Part shown: positions 36,489-46,202 of the stretch, in pieces | How the letters are laid out: each line of letters opens with the position of its first letter | Position numbering within the stretch: position 1 is the first letter of the stretch | Assembly: GCA_018971625.1 (NCBI GenBank) | Contig: JAGXAJ010000007.1 | Coordinates: forward strand, 21,962 to 85,961 | DNA from: Pseudomonadota bacterium | GTDB lineage: Bacteria > Pseudomonadota > Alphaproteobacteria > Rhizobiales > Xanthobacteraceae | Direction: 5' to 3' | Length of the DNA stretch: 64,000 nt | Translations under genes and position numbers: made by a program | The notes under the pieces: generated by a model | The model's input: the letters and a program-made list of their open reading frames with translations, nothing else | Told to the model about the DNA's origin: nothing | The model's database searches: none

Positions 36489-38444
36489 TTACGCCAGACA
36501 GCGAAACAGCAGCGCCGGATCGCGCGCCGGATCAATCCGCAGACGAATGCCGCCCCACTCGATCGGATACCGTTCGCCGGTGAGGAGGTTTTCGACGGCC
36601 GCGACATTGCGGCGATCGGCCGCGATGCCGACCTGGACATCGCCGAGCGGAAACCAGAATTCGTGTACGTCGCGCGATAGCGCGATTGCCGCGATCACGC
36701 TGTTGGTCTGATTGACCGATTCCTTGACGAAGCCGATCACATTGCCATCCTCGATCGGGATGAAACGCAGGTTACTCGTTTGCTGAAGAGCGGCATTCTC
36801 GCGGCGGACGCGATTGAGCTCGCGGATATAAAGCTTGATGTTGCCGGGCTTGTTCCAATCCCGCGTCTTGATCTCGTATTTTTCCGAATCGAGATATTCC
36901 TCGCGGCCCGGGATCGGATCGTGCTCCAGAAGCTCGAACCCGTTGTAGATGCCGTAGGTGCTCGACAGCGTGGCGGCCAGCGCGATGCGGGATTTGAACA
37001 TCCAGGTCTCGCCGCCCTGCAGATGAAAAGGCAGGATGTCAGGCGTATTGACGAAGAAATTGGGACGATAGTAGTCGCGCTCGGGATAGCCGGTCAGCTC
37101 GTTCAGATATTGTTCGAGTTCCCATTTCCGGGTCCGCCAGGTGAAGTAGGTGTAGGATTGCGTGAAGCCAAGCTTGGCCAGCCCCTTCATCAGTTTCGGC
37201 CGCGTGAAGGCCTCGGCGAGGAAGATGACGTCGGGATGGCGAAGCTGCACCTGATGGATCAGCCATTCCCAGAACGGAAAGGGCTTGGTGTGGGGATTGT
37301 CGACGCGGAAAATGCTGACGCCCTGCTCGATCCAGAACAGCACCACATCGCGTAGCGCATTCCACAGCGCGCCTCTGTCTTCGCAGGTGAAATCGGGGTT
37401 GACGATGTCCTCATATTTCTTCGGCGGGTTTTCCGCGTAACGGATCGACCCGTCCGGCCGGCGCTTGAACCATTGTGGGTGTTGCTTGAGCCAGGGATGG
37501 TCGGGCGAGCATTGCACGGCGAAATCAAGCGCCACTTCCATATCGAACGACTTGCAGGCCGCAACGAATTCTCGGAAGTCCTTCAGTGTGCCCAACTCGG
37601 GATGCACCGCGTCGTGGCCGCCTTCTTCTGAACCGATGGCATAGGGACTGCCGGGATCGCCATCGAGCGCGGTCACCGCATTGTTGCGGCCCTTGCGATT
37701 GGTCTTTCCGATCGGGTGGATCGGCGTGAAATAGACGACGTCAAAACCCATCGCCCCGACATCCGAAAGCCGCGCGATGCAATCCTTGAAGGTACCATGC
37801 TGGCCCGGCGTCTGGCTCTGGCTGCGCGGCACCATCTCATACCAGGCGCCGGCCCGCGCCCGCAGTCGATCCGCGACTAACGGAAACAATCGCGATCGCG
37901 TCAAATCGGGCCGCAGCTGGCTCTCGGCCATCGCGCCCTGCAATTCGTCGGTGAGAAGCGGCGCGGTGTCGCCGGTTTGCAGGAAATCGTCGCACTGGCG
38001 CATGATCACGGCGGCGGCGGCCGGACTGCCGCCCTGCGCCCTGGTCATCAGCATGCCGGCACCCTCGACGGCATCGAGGGCGAGGTCGGCGCCGGCCTTC
38101 TGCTTCAGTTCAAAACCGTGTCGCCAGGTCGCGAATTCGTCGGTCCAGGCTTCGATGGCATAGACATAGCGTCCTGGCCGATCCGGCACGAAGGAGCCAC
38201 CCCAACGGTCGTTACTGTGATGGATCATCGGCGCGCGGCGCCACTCGCGGTCCTGCTCGCGGCGCCAGACCAGCGCACAGGCAATCACGTCGTGGCCGTC
38301 GCGATAGACATCCGCCCACACTTCGACGCGTTCGCCTGCAATGCGCTTCACAGGGAAGCGGCCGCCCTCGATCAGGGGGTAAACATCCTCGATATGGAAA
38401 GCACCGGCGGCAGCGCTCTCGACAGTTTGAGCTGTTTTATTCAC
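36489..38444 (-). CDS. glgE: Alpha-1,4-glucan:maltose-1-phosphate maltosyltransferase GlgE
   Basis: Extends alpha-1,4-glucan two glucose units at a time from maltose-1-phosphate (GH13_3). The 651-residue protein has the N-terminal domain starting near AFHIEDVYPLIEGGRFPVKR, the family segment VVYFTPIHPIGKTNRKGRNN, nucleophile aspartate in FRVDNPHTKPFPFWEWL and glutamate in VIFLAEAFTRPKLM. It is first in the six-gene run, so the cluster promoter lies in the gap shared with malQ. Length matches the family. Confidence 0.97.
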   Translation of the reverse strand: MNKTAQTVESAAAGAFHIEDVYPLIEGGRFPVKRIAGERVEVWADVYRDGHDVIACALVWRREQDREWRRAPMIHHSNDRWGGSFVPDRPGRYVYAIEAWTDEFATWRHGFELKQKAGADLALDAVEGAGMLMTRAQGGSPAAAAVIMRQCDDFLQTGDTAPLLTDELQGAMAESQLRPDLTRSRLFPLVADRLRARAGAWYEMVPRSQSQTPGQHGTFKDCIARLSDVGAMGFDVVYFTPIHPIGKTNRKGRNNAVTALDGDPGSPYAIGSEEGGHDAVHPELGTLKDFREFVAACKSFDMEVALDFAVQCSPDHPWLKQHPQWFKRRPDGSIRYAENPPKKYEDIVNPDFTCEDRGALWNALRDVVLFWIEQGVSIFRVDNPHTKPFPFWEWLIHQVQLRHPDVIFLAEAFTRPKLMKGLAKLGFTQSYTYFTWRTRKWELEQYLNELTGYPERDYYRPNFFVNTPDILPFHLQGGETWMFKSRIALAATLSSTYGIYNGFELLEHDPIPGREEYLDSEKYEIKTRDWNKPGNIKLYIRELNRVRRENAALQQTSNLRFIPIEDGNVIGFVKESVNQTNSVIAAIALSRDVHEFWFPLGDVQVGIAADRRNVAAVENLLTGERYPIEWGGIRLRIDPARDPALLFRCLA

Positions 38445-38562
38445 GGTGATGCCACTGCTCTGGAAACGGCGCCCCGGAAGACCGGATCTCCGGAAACGAC
38501 GCCTCCTTTTCGACTGAAAAGAGACGCGCCTGACCTATATAGAAAGCCGCATCCCGGGCATT

Positions 38563-38596
38563 GGTTCCCGTGGAACCGGATGGATGGCTGAGCGTT
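38563..38596 (+). promoter_or_regulatory. EcfG-type stress promoter with palindromic -35, between glgE and malQ
   Basis: On the plus strand GGAAC (38572-38576), 16 bases, CGTT (38593-38596) matches the EcfG consensus exactly and points at malQ, 77 bases before its start codon. The -35 box is half of a perfect palindrome, GGTTCC-CGT-GGAACC (38563-38577), so a second GGAAC faces glgE. The minus-strand -10 position reads GCTT at the right spacing, only a partial match. The rest of the gap 38445-38672 shows no gene. Confidence 0.6.
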
Positions 38597-38672
38597 AAAC
38601 ATCGGCTATCCTCTTCCTGCATCTAGAGAATTTCCAGACGCCCGATCTTGAGCCGGGCAAGCAGCACGCCGA

Positions 38673-40631
38673 ATGGAACTTTTCGACCAAGCCAAAGAAC
38701 TGGGGATTGAGGCCGAGTTTGTCGATGGCCAGGGTCACCGGCATGTAACGGACGAGGCGGTCTTGAGGATTATCCTCGATGCTCTGCCGACGGAATTGCC
38801 GCACCGATTGCTGGGGGGTCCCGTCGTCATCCGCGCGGGTCAGCCGTCGCAAACCTCGCTCGGCGTGGCGGCCAGATTTCCGGTGCGCTGGAAAATCATT
38901 GCAATCCAGGAGGTTACGGCGCCTGGGGTGATCGCGGAAGGCGAAGCCAGCGATAACATGATCGTCTGGCCTCCGGATTTGCCGGTCGGCACCCATCGTC
39001 TGCAGCTTGTCGATGCCGCCTCCTTTACCGAGGAAGCTCTGCTGATGGTGGCCCCGCCGCAAGCTTATGGCGGCGATTTCGACCGCTGCTGGCTATTGGC
39101 GGTGCAGCTCTACAGTCTCCGCTCGGCACGCAATTGCGGTATCGGAGATTTTACCGATCTCGAAGCCGTGATCGCGCTTGCGGCAGATTTGGGAGCGGGC
39201 GGGGTGGGGCTGAACCCGTTGCACGCCTTGTTTGACGATCGTCCCGGCGACTGCAGCCCCTATGCGCCAAACAGCCGGCTGTTTCTCAATCCGCTTTATA
39301 TCGATGTCGAGAAATTGCCTGGAGTTTCCCTGGAGCGGAAAGCCGTCGCCGAATTGAGGCAAGGCGATATCGTGGACTATGCCACCGTCGCCAAACTGAA
39401 ATGGCAGGCGCTGGGTTCCGCATTCGAGAAGTTCAAGTCCGATGCGGCAACCGACAATCGACGGGAATTCGAACAATTCCGCGCCGAGCGCGGACCGGCG
39501 CTGGCGCGGTTTGCCTGTTTTGAGGTGCTACGGCACAAATTCCAAAAACCGTGGTGGGATTGGCCCGAGCCCTGGCGACAGCCTGATGAGGCTCGGTGCG
39601 CCGCGCTACGCCAAGGCAAGGACGGCGCTGCAATCGAATTCGTCGAATTCGTGCAATGGATCGCCGATCGCCAGCTACGGGATTGCCGTGATCTTGCCGC
39701 AAGGCTCGGCATGAAGGTCGGCCTCTATCTCGATGTCGCGGTGGGCGTGCAATCCGATGGCTTCGACGCCTGGAACGAACAGGCGGCGATCTCGCGCCAT
39801 CTCGCCGTCGGCGCGCCGCCGGATGCGCTCAACACCGCCGGGCAGAACTGGGGGCTTGCGGGCTTCAACGCCGCAGGCCTTCTCATGACGTCGTTTGCGC
39901 CATTCCGCGAAATGTTGCGGGCCTCGATGCGTTATGCCGGCGCGATCCGGCTCGATCACGTGCTGGGGCTGAAGCGGCTTTATCTGGTGCCGCACGGATT
40001 TGCCGCCAATAACGGCGTCTACGTGAAGATGCCGTTCGAGGCTTTGCTGGCGGTGACCGCGCAGGAAAGCGTGGCGCATCGTTGCGTGGTGATCGGCGAG
40101 GATCTCGGCACGGTGCCGGAAGGTTTTCGCGAGCAGATGGCGGATTGGGGCATCTGGTCCTATCTGGTGATGATGTTCGAGCGCGATGATCGCGGCTCCT
40201 TTCGCGGCCTCGACCATTACGCCACCAACGCGTTGGTCACCATCAACACCCATGATCTGTCGACCTATGCAGGCTGGCGTTCCTTCAGCGACCTCAAGCT
40301 GAAGCGCTCGCTCGGGATTGATCCCGGCGAAAGCGACGATGCGCGCTGGCATGCGCTGACCATGCTGACCGATACCTTGCGCCATCACGGTATCCACCGG
40401 CACGATCTCTATGCCGTGACGGAGTTTTTGGCGCGTACCAAGTCCCGTCTGCTGGCGATTTCGCTGGAGGATCTTCTCGGCGTGATCGATCAGCCTAATA
40501 TTCCCGGTACCGTTGATGAGCATCCGAACTGGCGACGGTGCCTGCCGCTGGCGGTCGGCGATATTACTGCAGCGATCGATGCTGTCGCGCTCAAGGTCGC
40601 GACGCAGCAGCGGACTGGCGTAACCATCTGA
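38673..40631 (+). CDS. malQ: 4-alpha-glucanotransferase (amylomaltase) MalQ
   Basis: Transfers maltooligosyl units between glucan chains (GH77). It has 652 residues; the first 130 or so form an N-terminal beta-rich region, then LAVQLYSLRSARNCGIGDFTDL starts the catalytic barrel. The nucleophile aspartate is in IRLDHVLGLKRLYLVP, the glutamate in VVIGEDLGTVPEGFR, and INTHDLSTYAGW replaces the more usual THDNDT-type motif. It diverges from glgE and is followed by the GH15 gene after 21 bases. An EcfG-type promoter upstream suggests stress induction. Confidence 0.94.
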   Translation: MELFDQAKELGIEAEFVDGQGHRHVTDEAVLRIILDALPTELPHRLLGGPVVIRAGQPSQTSLGVAARFPVRWKIIAIQEVTAPGVIAEGEASDNMIVWPPDLPVGTHRLQLVDAASFTEEALLMVAPPQAYGGDFDRCWLLAVQLYSLRSARNCGIGDFTDLEAVIALAADLGAGGVGLNPLHALFDDRPGDCSPYAPNSRLFLNPLYIDVEKLPGVSLERKAVAELRQGDIVDYATVAKLKWQALGSAFEKFKSDAATDNRREFEQFRAERGPALARFACFEVLRHKFQKPWWDWPEPWRQPDEARCAALRQGKDGAAIEFVEFVQWIADRQLRDCRDLAARLGMKVGLYLDVAVGVQSDGFDAWNEQAAISRHLAVGAPPDALNTAGQNWGLAGFNAAGLLMTSFAPFREMLRASMRYAGAIRLDHVLGLKRLYLVPHGFAANNGVYVKMPFEALLAVTAQESVAHRCVVIGEDLGTVPEGFREQMADWGIWSYLVMMFERDDRGSFRGLDHYATNALVTINTHDLSTYAGWRSFSDLKLKRSLGIDPGESDDARWHALTMLTDTLRHHGIHRHDLYAVTEFLARTKSRLLAISLEDLLGVIDQPNIPGTVDEHPNWRRCLPLAVGDITAAIDAVALKVATQQRTGVTI

Positions 40632-40652
40632 GATGAACTGTTGTGAGGACAT

Positions 40653-42446
40653 TTGGCCTGCAGGATTGAAGATTACGGCCTGATTGGCGATTGCGAAACG
40701 GCAGCCCTGGTCGGCCGCGACGGATCGATCGACTGGCTGTGTTGGCCTTCGTTCGATTCCGACGCATGCTTCGCCGGATTGCTCGGCACCTCCAGGCAAG
40801 GCCGCTGGCTGATCGCACCCGCGGAAGAAGTCACTAAAACCTCCCGCCACTATTGGGACGATACGCTGATCCTGGAAACGCGCTTCGAAACCGCCGGCGG
40901 CACGGTGGCTGTGATTGATTTCATGCCGCCGCGCGGCACGGCTTCCGATATTGTCAGGCTGGTGCAGGGAATTAGCGGCCAGGTGAAGTTGCGGATGGAA
41001 ATGGTGATCCGCTTCGGCTTCGGCACGGACATTCCCTGGGTCAAGAAGAGCGAGGATGGTTCGGGGCTGCTGGCGATTTGCGGACCGGACATGGCCGTGC
41101 TCAGAACCGAGGTTCAAACCCGCGGCGAGGACATGACCACGGTGGCCGATTTCGAGGTCGGGGAGGGGCAGACCGTGCCCTTCGTTCTCACCTATGGTCC
41201 CTCGCATCTTGACGTGCCGGAGCCGATCGATCCCCTGCAGGCTTTGCAGAAAACCCGGGATTTCTGGACCGAATGGTGCACCCGATGCACCTATCAGGGC
41301 GGTAACCGCGACCTCGTGATGCGCTCCTTGATCACGCTGAAGGCGCTGACCTATGACCCGACCGGTGGCATCGTCGCGGCGCCGACCACTTCGCTTCCGG
41401 AGATTCTGGGTGGCCCCAAGAATTGGGATTATCGTTTCTGCTGGCTACGCGATGCCACTTTCACGCTGCTTGCGCTGATGAACTCGGGCTATACGGAGGA
41501 AGCCTCCTGCTGGCACGGCTGGCTGTTGCGGGCAGTCGCGGGTGCGCCGGCCCACATGCAGATCATGTACGGCATTCGGGGGCAGCGCCGTCTGCTGGAA
41601 TGGGAGGCGGACTGGCTGCAAGGCTACGAAGGCGCTCAACCCGTGCGAATCGGCAATGCCGCGCACGCCCAGTTGCAGCTCGACGTCTATGGCGAGCTGA
41701 TGGATGCCTTCCATCAGGCGCGGGTAGCGGAACTGGAACTCGACGAGACCACCTGGGATCTCGAATGCAAGGTGCTGGAGCACCTGGCTGAGATATGGGA
41801 TCAGCCGGACAGCGGCATCTGGGAACGGCGCGGCGATGGCAAGCACTATGTTTCCTCGAAAGTGCTGACCTGGGTGGCATTCGATCGCGCGATCAAGAGC
41901 GCGGAAAAATTCGGCTTTGAGGCGCCGCTCGAGCAATGGCGGACGCTGCGCGATACCATCCATCGCGAAGTCTGCGAAAAGGGTTTTGATCGCGATCTGG
42001 ACGCGTTCGTCGAATCCTACGGCTCGCCATTGCTCGATGCCAGCATCCTGCTGCTGCCATCGGTGGGTTTCCTGCCCGGCAACGACCCTCGCGTGCGTGG
42101 TACACTGGCGGCGATCGAGAAACACATGATGCGCGACGGCTTCGTGATGCGGCACGATCCTCGTGAGCCGAGGGATCAAAAACTTCGGCTCGAAGGTGCG
42201 TTCCTGGCCTGCACCCTTTGGCTTGCCGACGCCTATGTGCTCTCAGGTGAGATCGACAAGGCGCAGTCGCTGTTCGATCGCGTGGTTGGAGTGGCCAACG
42301 ATCTCGGGCTATTGGCGGAAGAATTCGACACCGCCGCGGGACGCCAAACCGGAAATTTCCCGCAAGCCCTGACCCACATCGCGCTGATCAATACCGCCCA
42401 TAATCTCAGCGACGCCAGGAAGCCGGCCGTGCAGCGGTCGGAGTAG
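40653..42446 (+). CDS. Glycoside hydrolase family 15 protein (glucoamylase/trehalase-like)
   Basis: A 597-residue cytoplasmic (alpha/alpha)6-barrel protein. It begins with IEDYGLIGDCETAALVGRDGSIDWLCWPSFDS, the usual start of bacterial GH15 proteins, and contains LPEILGGPKNWDYRFCWLRDATFTL around the catalytic region. Family members hydrolyse terminal glucose from glucan or split trehalose; sequence alone does not decide. The start is TTG 40653, supported by GAGG upstream and by the family N-terminus. Next to malQ it most likely releases glucose from glucan or trehalose. Confidence 0.88.
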   Translation: MACRIEDYGLIGDCETAALVGRDGSIDWLCWPSFDSDACFAGLLGTSRQGRWLIAPAEEVTKTSRHYWDDTLILETRFETAGGTVAVIDFMPPRGTASDIVRLVQGISGQVKLRMEMVIRFGFGTDIPWVKKSEDGSGLLAICGPDMAVLRTEVQTRGEDMTTVADFEVGEGQTVPFVLTYGPSHLDVPEPIDPLQALQKTRDFWTEWCTRCTYQGGNRDLVMRSLITLKALTYDPTGGIVAAPTTSLPEILGGPKNWDYRFCWLRDATFTLLALMNSGYTEEASCWHGWLLRAVAGAPAHMQIMYGIRGQRRLLEWEADWLQGYEGAQPVRIGNAAHAQLQLDVYGELMDAFHQARVAELELDETTWDLECKVLEHLAEIWDQPDSGIWERRGDGKHYVSSKVLTWVAFDRAIKSAEKFGFEAPLEQWRTLRDTIHREVCEKGFDRDLDAFVESYGSPLLDASILLLPSVGFLPGNDPRVRGTLAAIEKHMMRDGFVMRHDPREPRDQKLRLEGAFLACTLWLADAYVLSGEIDKAQSLFDRVVGVANDLGLLAEEFDTAAGRQTGNFPQALTHIALINTAHNLSDARKPAVQRSE

Positions 42447-42512
42447 AACCGATCAGCGCTGTATCCGGGGACGCGAGCGACGGCGACACGAGATTGGCGA
42501 TGTGCGAACAGA

Positions 42513-43324
42513 TTATCCTGTCGCGTTGTTCTTCATCACGATGTCAATCGCGCCCGCAAAACCCTCGTTCTGGTTCGATGTTGTAACGTTCGTCGCCTGT
42601 CGCTTGATATCGTCGGTCGCGTTGCCCATCGCAATCGACATTCCGCATTTGCGAAACATCGCGAGATCGTTTTGCATGTCACCGATGGTGGCGACCGCGT
42701 CGGTCGGAACGCCCATGCGCTTTGCGATGGCTTCGACGAAGGTGCCCTTGTCACAACCCGGCGGGGTGATGTCGAGATAGTAGCTTTGCGAGCGGACCGC
42801 CATGGCTTGCGTCCCGAGCGCCTGCTGCATTGCGTTTTCGCAATGCTGCAGCAATGCCGGGTCCGACGTCGAGCCGACGATCTTGCAAGCGGCCGACAAA
42901 TAAGGTGCAAAATCCTCGACCACGACGGGCTCGGTCTTGATGGTGCGCTTTTCCAGCGGATTGTACTCGCCATCGGGATTGCGGGTGAGCCATTTATCGC
43001 TGGTGAACAGCCAGGTATCGACCTTGAACTGGCACAGGATTCGAGGCTACGCTGGGCCGCTGACATCGGAATCAAATGTTGTTCGATCGGGTTCAACTGC
43101 GGGTCGGTGATTGAGCTGCCGTTGAATGAGCCGATCGGCAAGGTCAGTCGAAGCGGCTCGATCAGGAACCGCATGCCGATCGTGGGACGGCTGGAAACGA
43201 TGGTGAAGCCGACCCCGCTGTCTTGCAGTTGCCGGACAGCGCGCGCGGCCTTGTCGGTCAGCACCTTATCCTTGGTCAAAAGCGTGCCGTCGACATCGGA
43301 GACCACGAGCGCGATGCGGGTCAT
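42513..43324 (-). pseudogene. HAD-IIB phosphatase (Cof type), broken by a frameshift
   Basis: The 5' part from 43324 reads MTRIALVVSDVDGTLLTKD, the DxDGT nucleophile motif, up to about 43040. The 3' part continues in another frame with TWLFTSDKWL and ends with GDMQNDLAMFRKCGMSIAMGNATDDIK, the C-terminal HAD motif. Joining them at about 43036-43043 needs one inserted base and gives a normal Cof-like protein of about 270 residues. Sugar phosphates are typical substrates. It is last in the pentose-phosphate operon and overlaps gntK by four bases. Either a real mutation or a sequencing error explains the break. Confidence 0.85.
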
Positions 43325-43878
43325 GGGCTGGTTCTGCGTGGGGCGTTGCCGGCAGGCGCGAGACCCAGTTTGTGAATGATATCTGCAACGATCGCCTCGA
43401 CCGAGGCATCGATCGACACCGTCACCGGATTTTCATCGAAGGCCGGCGGCTCGAGGGCCCTGAACTGGCTCGGCAACAGGTCAGGCGGCATGAAATGCCC
43501 CTTCCGTTTGGCAAGCCTGTCCGCAATCAATTGCTGTGTTCCGTTGAGAAAGATGATCCGCACGTCGCTGCGGCCGTGCACCAGAAGGTCGCGATAGGCG
43601 CGTTTCAGCGCAGAGCAGGCAATCACGACGTGTTCGCCTGCCTTGCCGGCCCGGTCGATTTCGGCCGCGATCGCGCGAAGCCAGGGCCAGCGGTCTTCGT
43701 CGGTGAGAGGATGTCCGGCCTTCATCTTGGCGACGTTGCTGGCGGGATGGAATTTGTCGCCATCCTCATAGGTCCATCCGAGCGTCTCGGCCAGTTTGTC
43801 GGCGATTGTGCTCTTGCCCGATCCGGACACGCCCATCACGATCAGCGCGCAGGAATCCGAGCCTTCGGCGTCATTCAC
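43321..43878 (-). CDS. gntK: Gluconokinase
   Basis: Phosphorylates gluconate to 6-phosphogluconate. It has 185 residues with the P-loop GVSGSGKST near residues 16-24, YEDGDKFHPASNVAKM and HFMPPDLLPSQFRALEPP, all typical of GntK. It overlaps pgl by eight bases at its start and the HAD gene by four at its end, inside the operon. It feeds free gluconate into the same intermediate produced by Zwf and Pgl. Confidence 0.95.
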   Translation of the reverse strand: MNDAEGSDSCALIVMGVSGSGKSTIADKLAETLGWTYEDGDKFHPASNVAKMKAGHPLTDEDRWPWLRAIAAEIDRAGKAGEHVVIACSALKRAYRDLLVHGRSDVRIIFLNGTQQLIADRLAKRKGHFMPPDLLPSQFRALEPPAFDENPVTVSIDASVEAIVADIIHKLGLAPAGNAPRRTSP

Positions 43879-44632
43879 GAAAATTCTCCGGCAGCGCCGC
43901 TTGATCCACGAGCCAGATCGTCTCGCCTTGCGAGCGGGCGCGGTTTGCCGGCAAATCCTCGCCGTCCTTCAGCACCCGGGTCAGGATCGCGCGCTTTCCC
44001 GAGCCGCTGGCCTCGAACAGCATCTCGTGACAGGACGCGAGCGCGGGCAGAGTGAGGGAAACGCGCGGCACGAATGGTTCGACGTGGGCCTTTGGGACGT
44101 CGGTGACCCAATGCCGGGTTTCCTCCACCGCGGGGTATCCAGGAAATAGCGAGGCGGTATGGCCGTCCGGGCCGACGCCCAGCAACACCAGATCGAACAG
44201 CGGCCGGGCAAGATCAAAATGGTCGGCGCCATAGAAGGATTTCAGTTCGCTCTCGTAGTGACGCGCGGCCTCCTTCGGATTCGCGCTGTTGACGTCGATC
44301 GGATGGATATTGGCTGGTGGCGCACAGCGGTCCAGGAAGGCCTTGCGGGCCATCGCCATATTGTTGCGCGAATCGGTTGAGGGCACAAATCGTTCGTCCC
44401 CGGTAAACCAGTGCACGCGATCCCATGGAATACGGCTGCGATAAGCGTCGGTCGCAAGCAACTCGAACATCTGCTTCGGGCTTGAGCCGCCGGAAAGGCA
44501 GATCGCCACGCGGTGACCGTTGGCAACAATGATCCTGGCAATGAGGCGATCGGCGGCGGCTTTCGCCAGTGCGGCCGGATCAGCCGCAACTATCAGCTTG
44601 GGTTTCGCCTGACTAGGATCGCCCGGAGCCAT
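43871..44632 (-). CDS. pgl: 6-phosphogluconolactonase
   Basis: Hydrolyses 6-phosphogluconolactone to 6-phosphogluconate. The 253 residues contain LSGGSSPKQMFELL, HWFTGDERFVPSTDSRNN and GVGPDGHTASLFPG, the signatures of the NagB/SOL-type lactonase. Its ATG shares one base with the zwf stop codon (TGATG), so translation is coupled. Length is typical. Confidence 0.96.
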   Translation of the reverse strand: MAPGDPSQAKPKLIVAADPAALAKAAADRLIARIIVANGHRVAICLSGGSSPKQMFELLATDAYRSRIPWDRVHWFTGDERFVPSTDSRNNMAMARKAFLDRCAPPANIHPIDVNSANPKEAARHYESELKSFYGADHFDLARPLFDLVLLGVGPDGHTASLFPGYPAVEETRHWVTDVPKAHVEPFVPRVSLTLPALASCHEMLFEASGSGKRAILTRVLKDGEDLPANRARSQGETIWLVDQAALPENFRE

Positions 44633-46146
44633 CAGGTCAGCTTTCGCCAGTTCCGGCCGTCGCGCGTCAATAGCGTGTCGGCCTCGGCCGGACCATGGCT
44701 GCCGGCCTGGTAGCTTTCCAGCCCGTTGGCGCCGGCCTTCTTCCAGGCGTCGAGGAACGGCTGCACCGCTTGCCAGCCGGCTTCGACGCTGTCGGCGCGC
44801 TGGAACAGGATGTTGTCGCCGATCATGCAGTCGTAGATCAGCGTTTCATAACCGGTCGAGGGCTCCGCCTTGAAGTAATCCTTGTAGCGAAATTTCATCT
44901 CGACGCCGTCAATCGAGATCGTGGGCCCCGGCACCTTGGTGTTGAACTGCAGCGTAATGCCTTCGGTCGGTTCGATGCTGATGACGAGATAGTTCTGCGA
45001 CAGCCGGTCCACCGGCGTATCCCTGAACATCGCGAATGGGGCCCGTTTGAACTTGATCGCGACCTCGGTCCGCTTGGTGTCGAGCGCCTTGCCGGTGCGC
45101 AGGTAAAACGGCACGCCGGCCCAGCGCCAATTGTCGATGGTCAATTTCAGCGCCGCATAGGTCTCGGTGGTGCTGTCGGGCTTGACGTCCCCGGTCTTGC
45201 GATAAGCCTGGATTTCGTCGTCGCCGATCTTGCCGCCGAGATATTGGCCACGCACCGAATTCTTCAGCGCGTCCGTCTCGCTCTGGGTCTGGATCGCCGC
45301 GAGCACTTCAGCCTTTTCCGAGCGCACGGCATGCGCATCGAACCGCGCCGGGGGCTCCATCGCGACCAGCGACAATAGCTGGAACAGGTGGTTCGGCACC
45401 ATGTCGCGCAACGCGCCGGTAGAGTCATAGAAACTGCCGCGGTGGCCGACGCCGAGCTTCTCGGCGACGCTGATCTGGACGTGATCGATATGATTGCGAT
45501 TCCAGATCGGCTCGAACATGCCGTTGGCGAAGCGCAGCACCAGAATGTTCTGGACGGTTTCCTTGCCGAGATAATGGTCGATCCGGTAAAGCTGTCGTTC
45601 CTCGGCGATCTTGAGCAGTTCGACATTCAACGCCCGGGCCGTGGCGAGATCGGTTCCGAACGGCTTTTCGATCACCAGCCGTCGCCACGTACCGTTGTTC
45701 TGCCTGAGCATGCCGGTGCGGCCAAGTTCGCGGCTGATCGGCGCAAATGCGCGGGGTGGGACCGCCAGATAGAACAGCCGGTTGCCGGAAGTCTTGCGTT
45801 CTGCCTCGAGTTTTTCGAGTTGCTCGCGCAACTGGTCGAACGAGGCGGGTTGCCCGGGATCGGCGGCAAGGCAGGTGACGCATTTCAGCAGGCGCCTGGC
45901 GACGTCGTCATCCACTTTCCGGGTCGCGAATTGGCGCAGACCCTTCATCAGGCTGTCGCGCAAATCGTCGTTTGACATCGCACTGCGAGCGACGCCGACC
46001 ACGCAGAAATTATCCGGCAACAGATGAGTTGCCGCAAGGTTGTACAGGGCGGGAATGACCAGGCGATGGGTGAGATCGCCGGTAACGCCGAAAATAACGA
46101 AGACGCAGGCGTCGGGTTTTTTCTGGTTGGGTGCGGGGTCTGTCAC
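44632..46146 (-). CDS. zwf: Glucose-6-phosphate 1-dehydrogenase
   Basis: Oxidises glucose-6-phosphate with NAD(P)+. It has 504 residues: dinucleotide-binding FGVTGDLTHR near residue 20 (usually GASGDL), EKPFGTDLATA, and the substrate motif RIDHYLGKE with its conserved lysine. FYLRTGKALDTKRTEV lies in the C-terminal half. It sits between gnd and pgl in the operon. No alteration is seen apart from the Val-Thr variant in the nucleotide motif. Confidence 0.97.
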   Translation of the reverse strand: MTDPAPNQKKPDACVFVIFGVTGDLTHRLVIPALYNLAATHLLPDNFCVVGVARSAMSNDDLRDSLMKGLRQFATRKVDDDVARRLLKCVTCLAADPGQPASFDQLREQLEKLEAERKTSGNRLFYLAVPPRAFAPISRELGRTGMLRQNNGTWRRLVIEKPFGTDLATARALNVELLKIAEERQLYRIDHYLGKETVQNILVLRFANGMFEPIWNRNHIDHVQISVAEKLGVGHRGSFYDSTGALRDMVPNHLFQLLSLVAMEPPARFDAHAVRSEKAEVLAAIQTQSETDALKNSVRGQYLGGKIGDDEIQAYRKTGDVKPDSTTETYAALKLTIDNWRWAGVPFYLRTGKALDTKRTEVAIKFKRAPFAMFRDTPVDRLSQNYLVISIEPTEGITLQFNTKVPGPTISIDGVEMKFRYKDYFKAEPSTGYETLIYDCMIGDNILFQRADSVEAGWQAVQPFLDAWKKAGANGLESYQAGSHGPAEADTLLTRDGRNWRKLT

Positions 46147-46202
46147 GGACGGCCGGCCTTTGACTTCAAGGTGCTGATTGTGGGTTGCGCGCGGAGGCGG
46201 GG

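Noticed and set aside
40653..40655. Rare TTG start of the GH15 gene as a sign of a broken gene
   Set aside because: GAGG lies upstream and the protein begins at the normal family N-terminus, so the gene looks intact.
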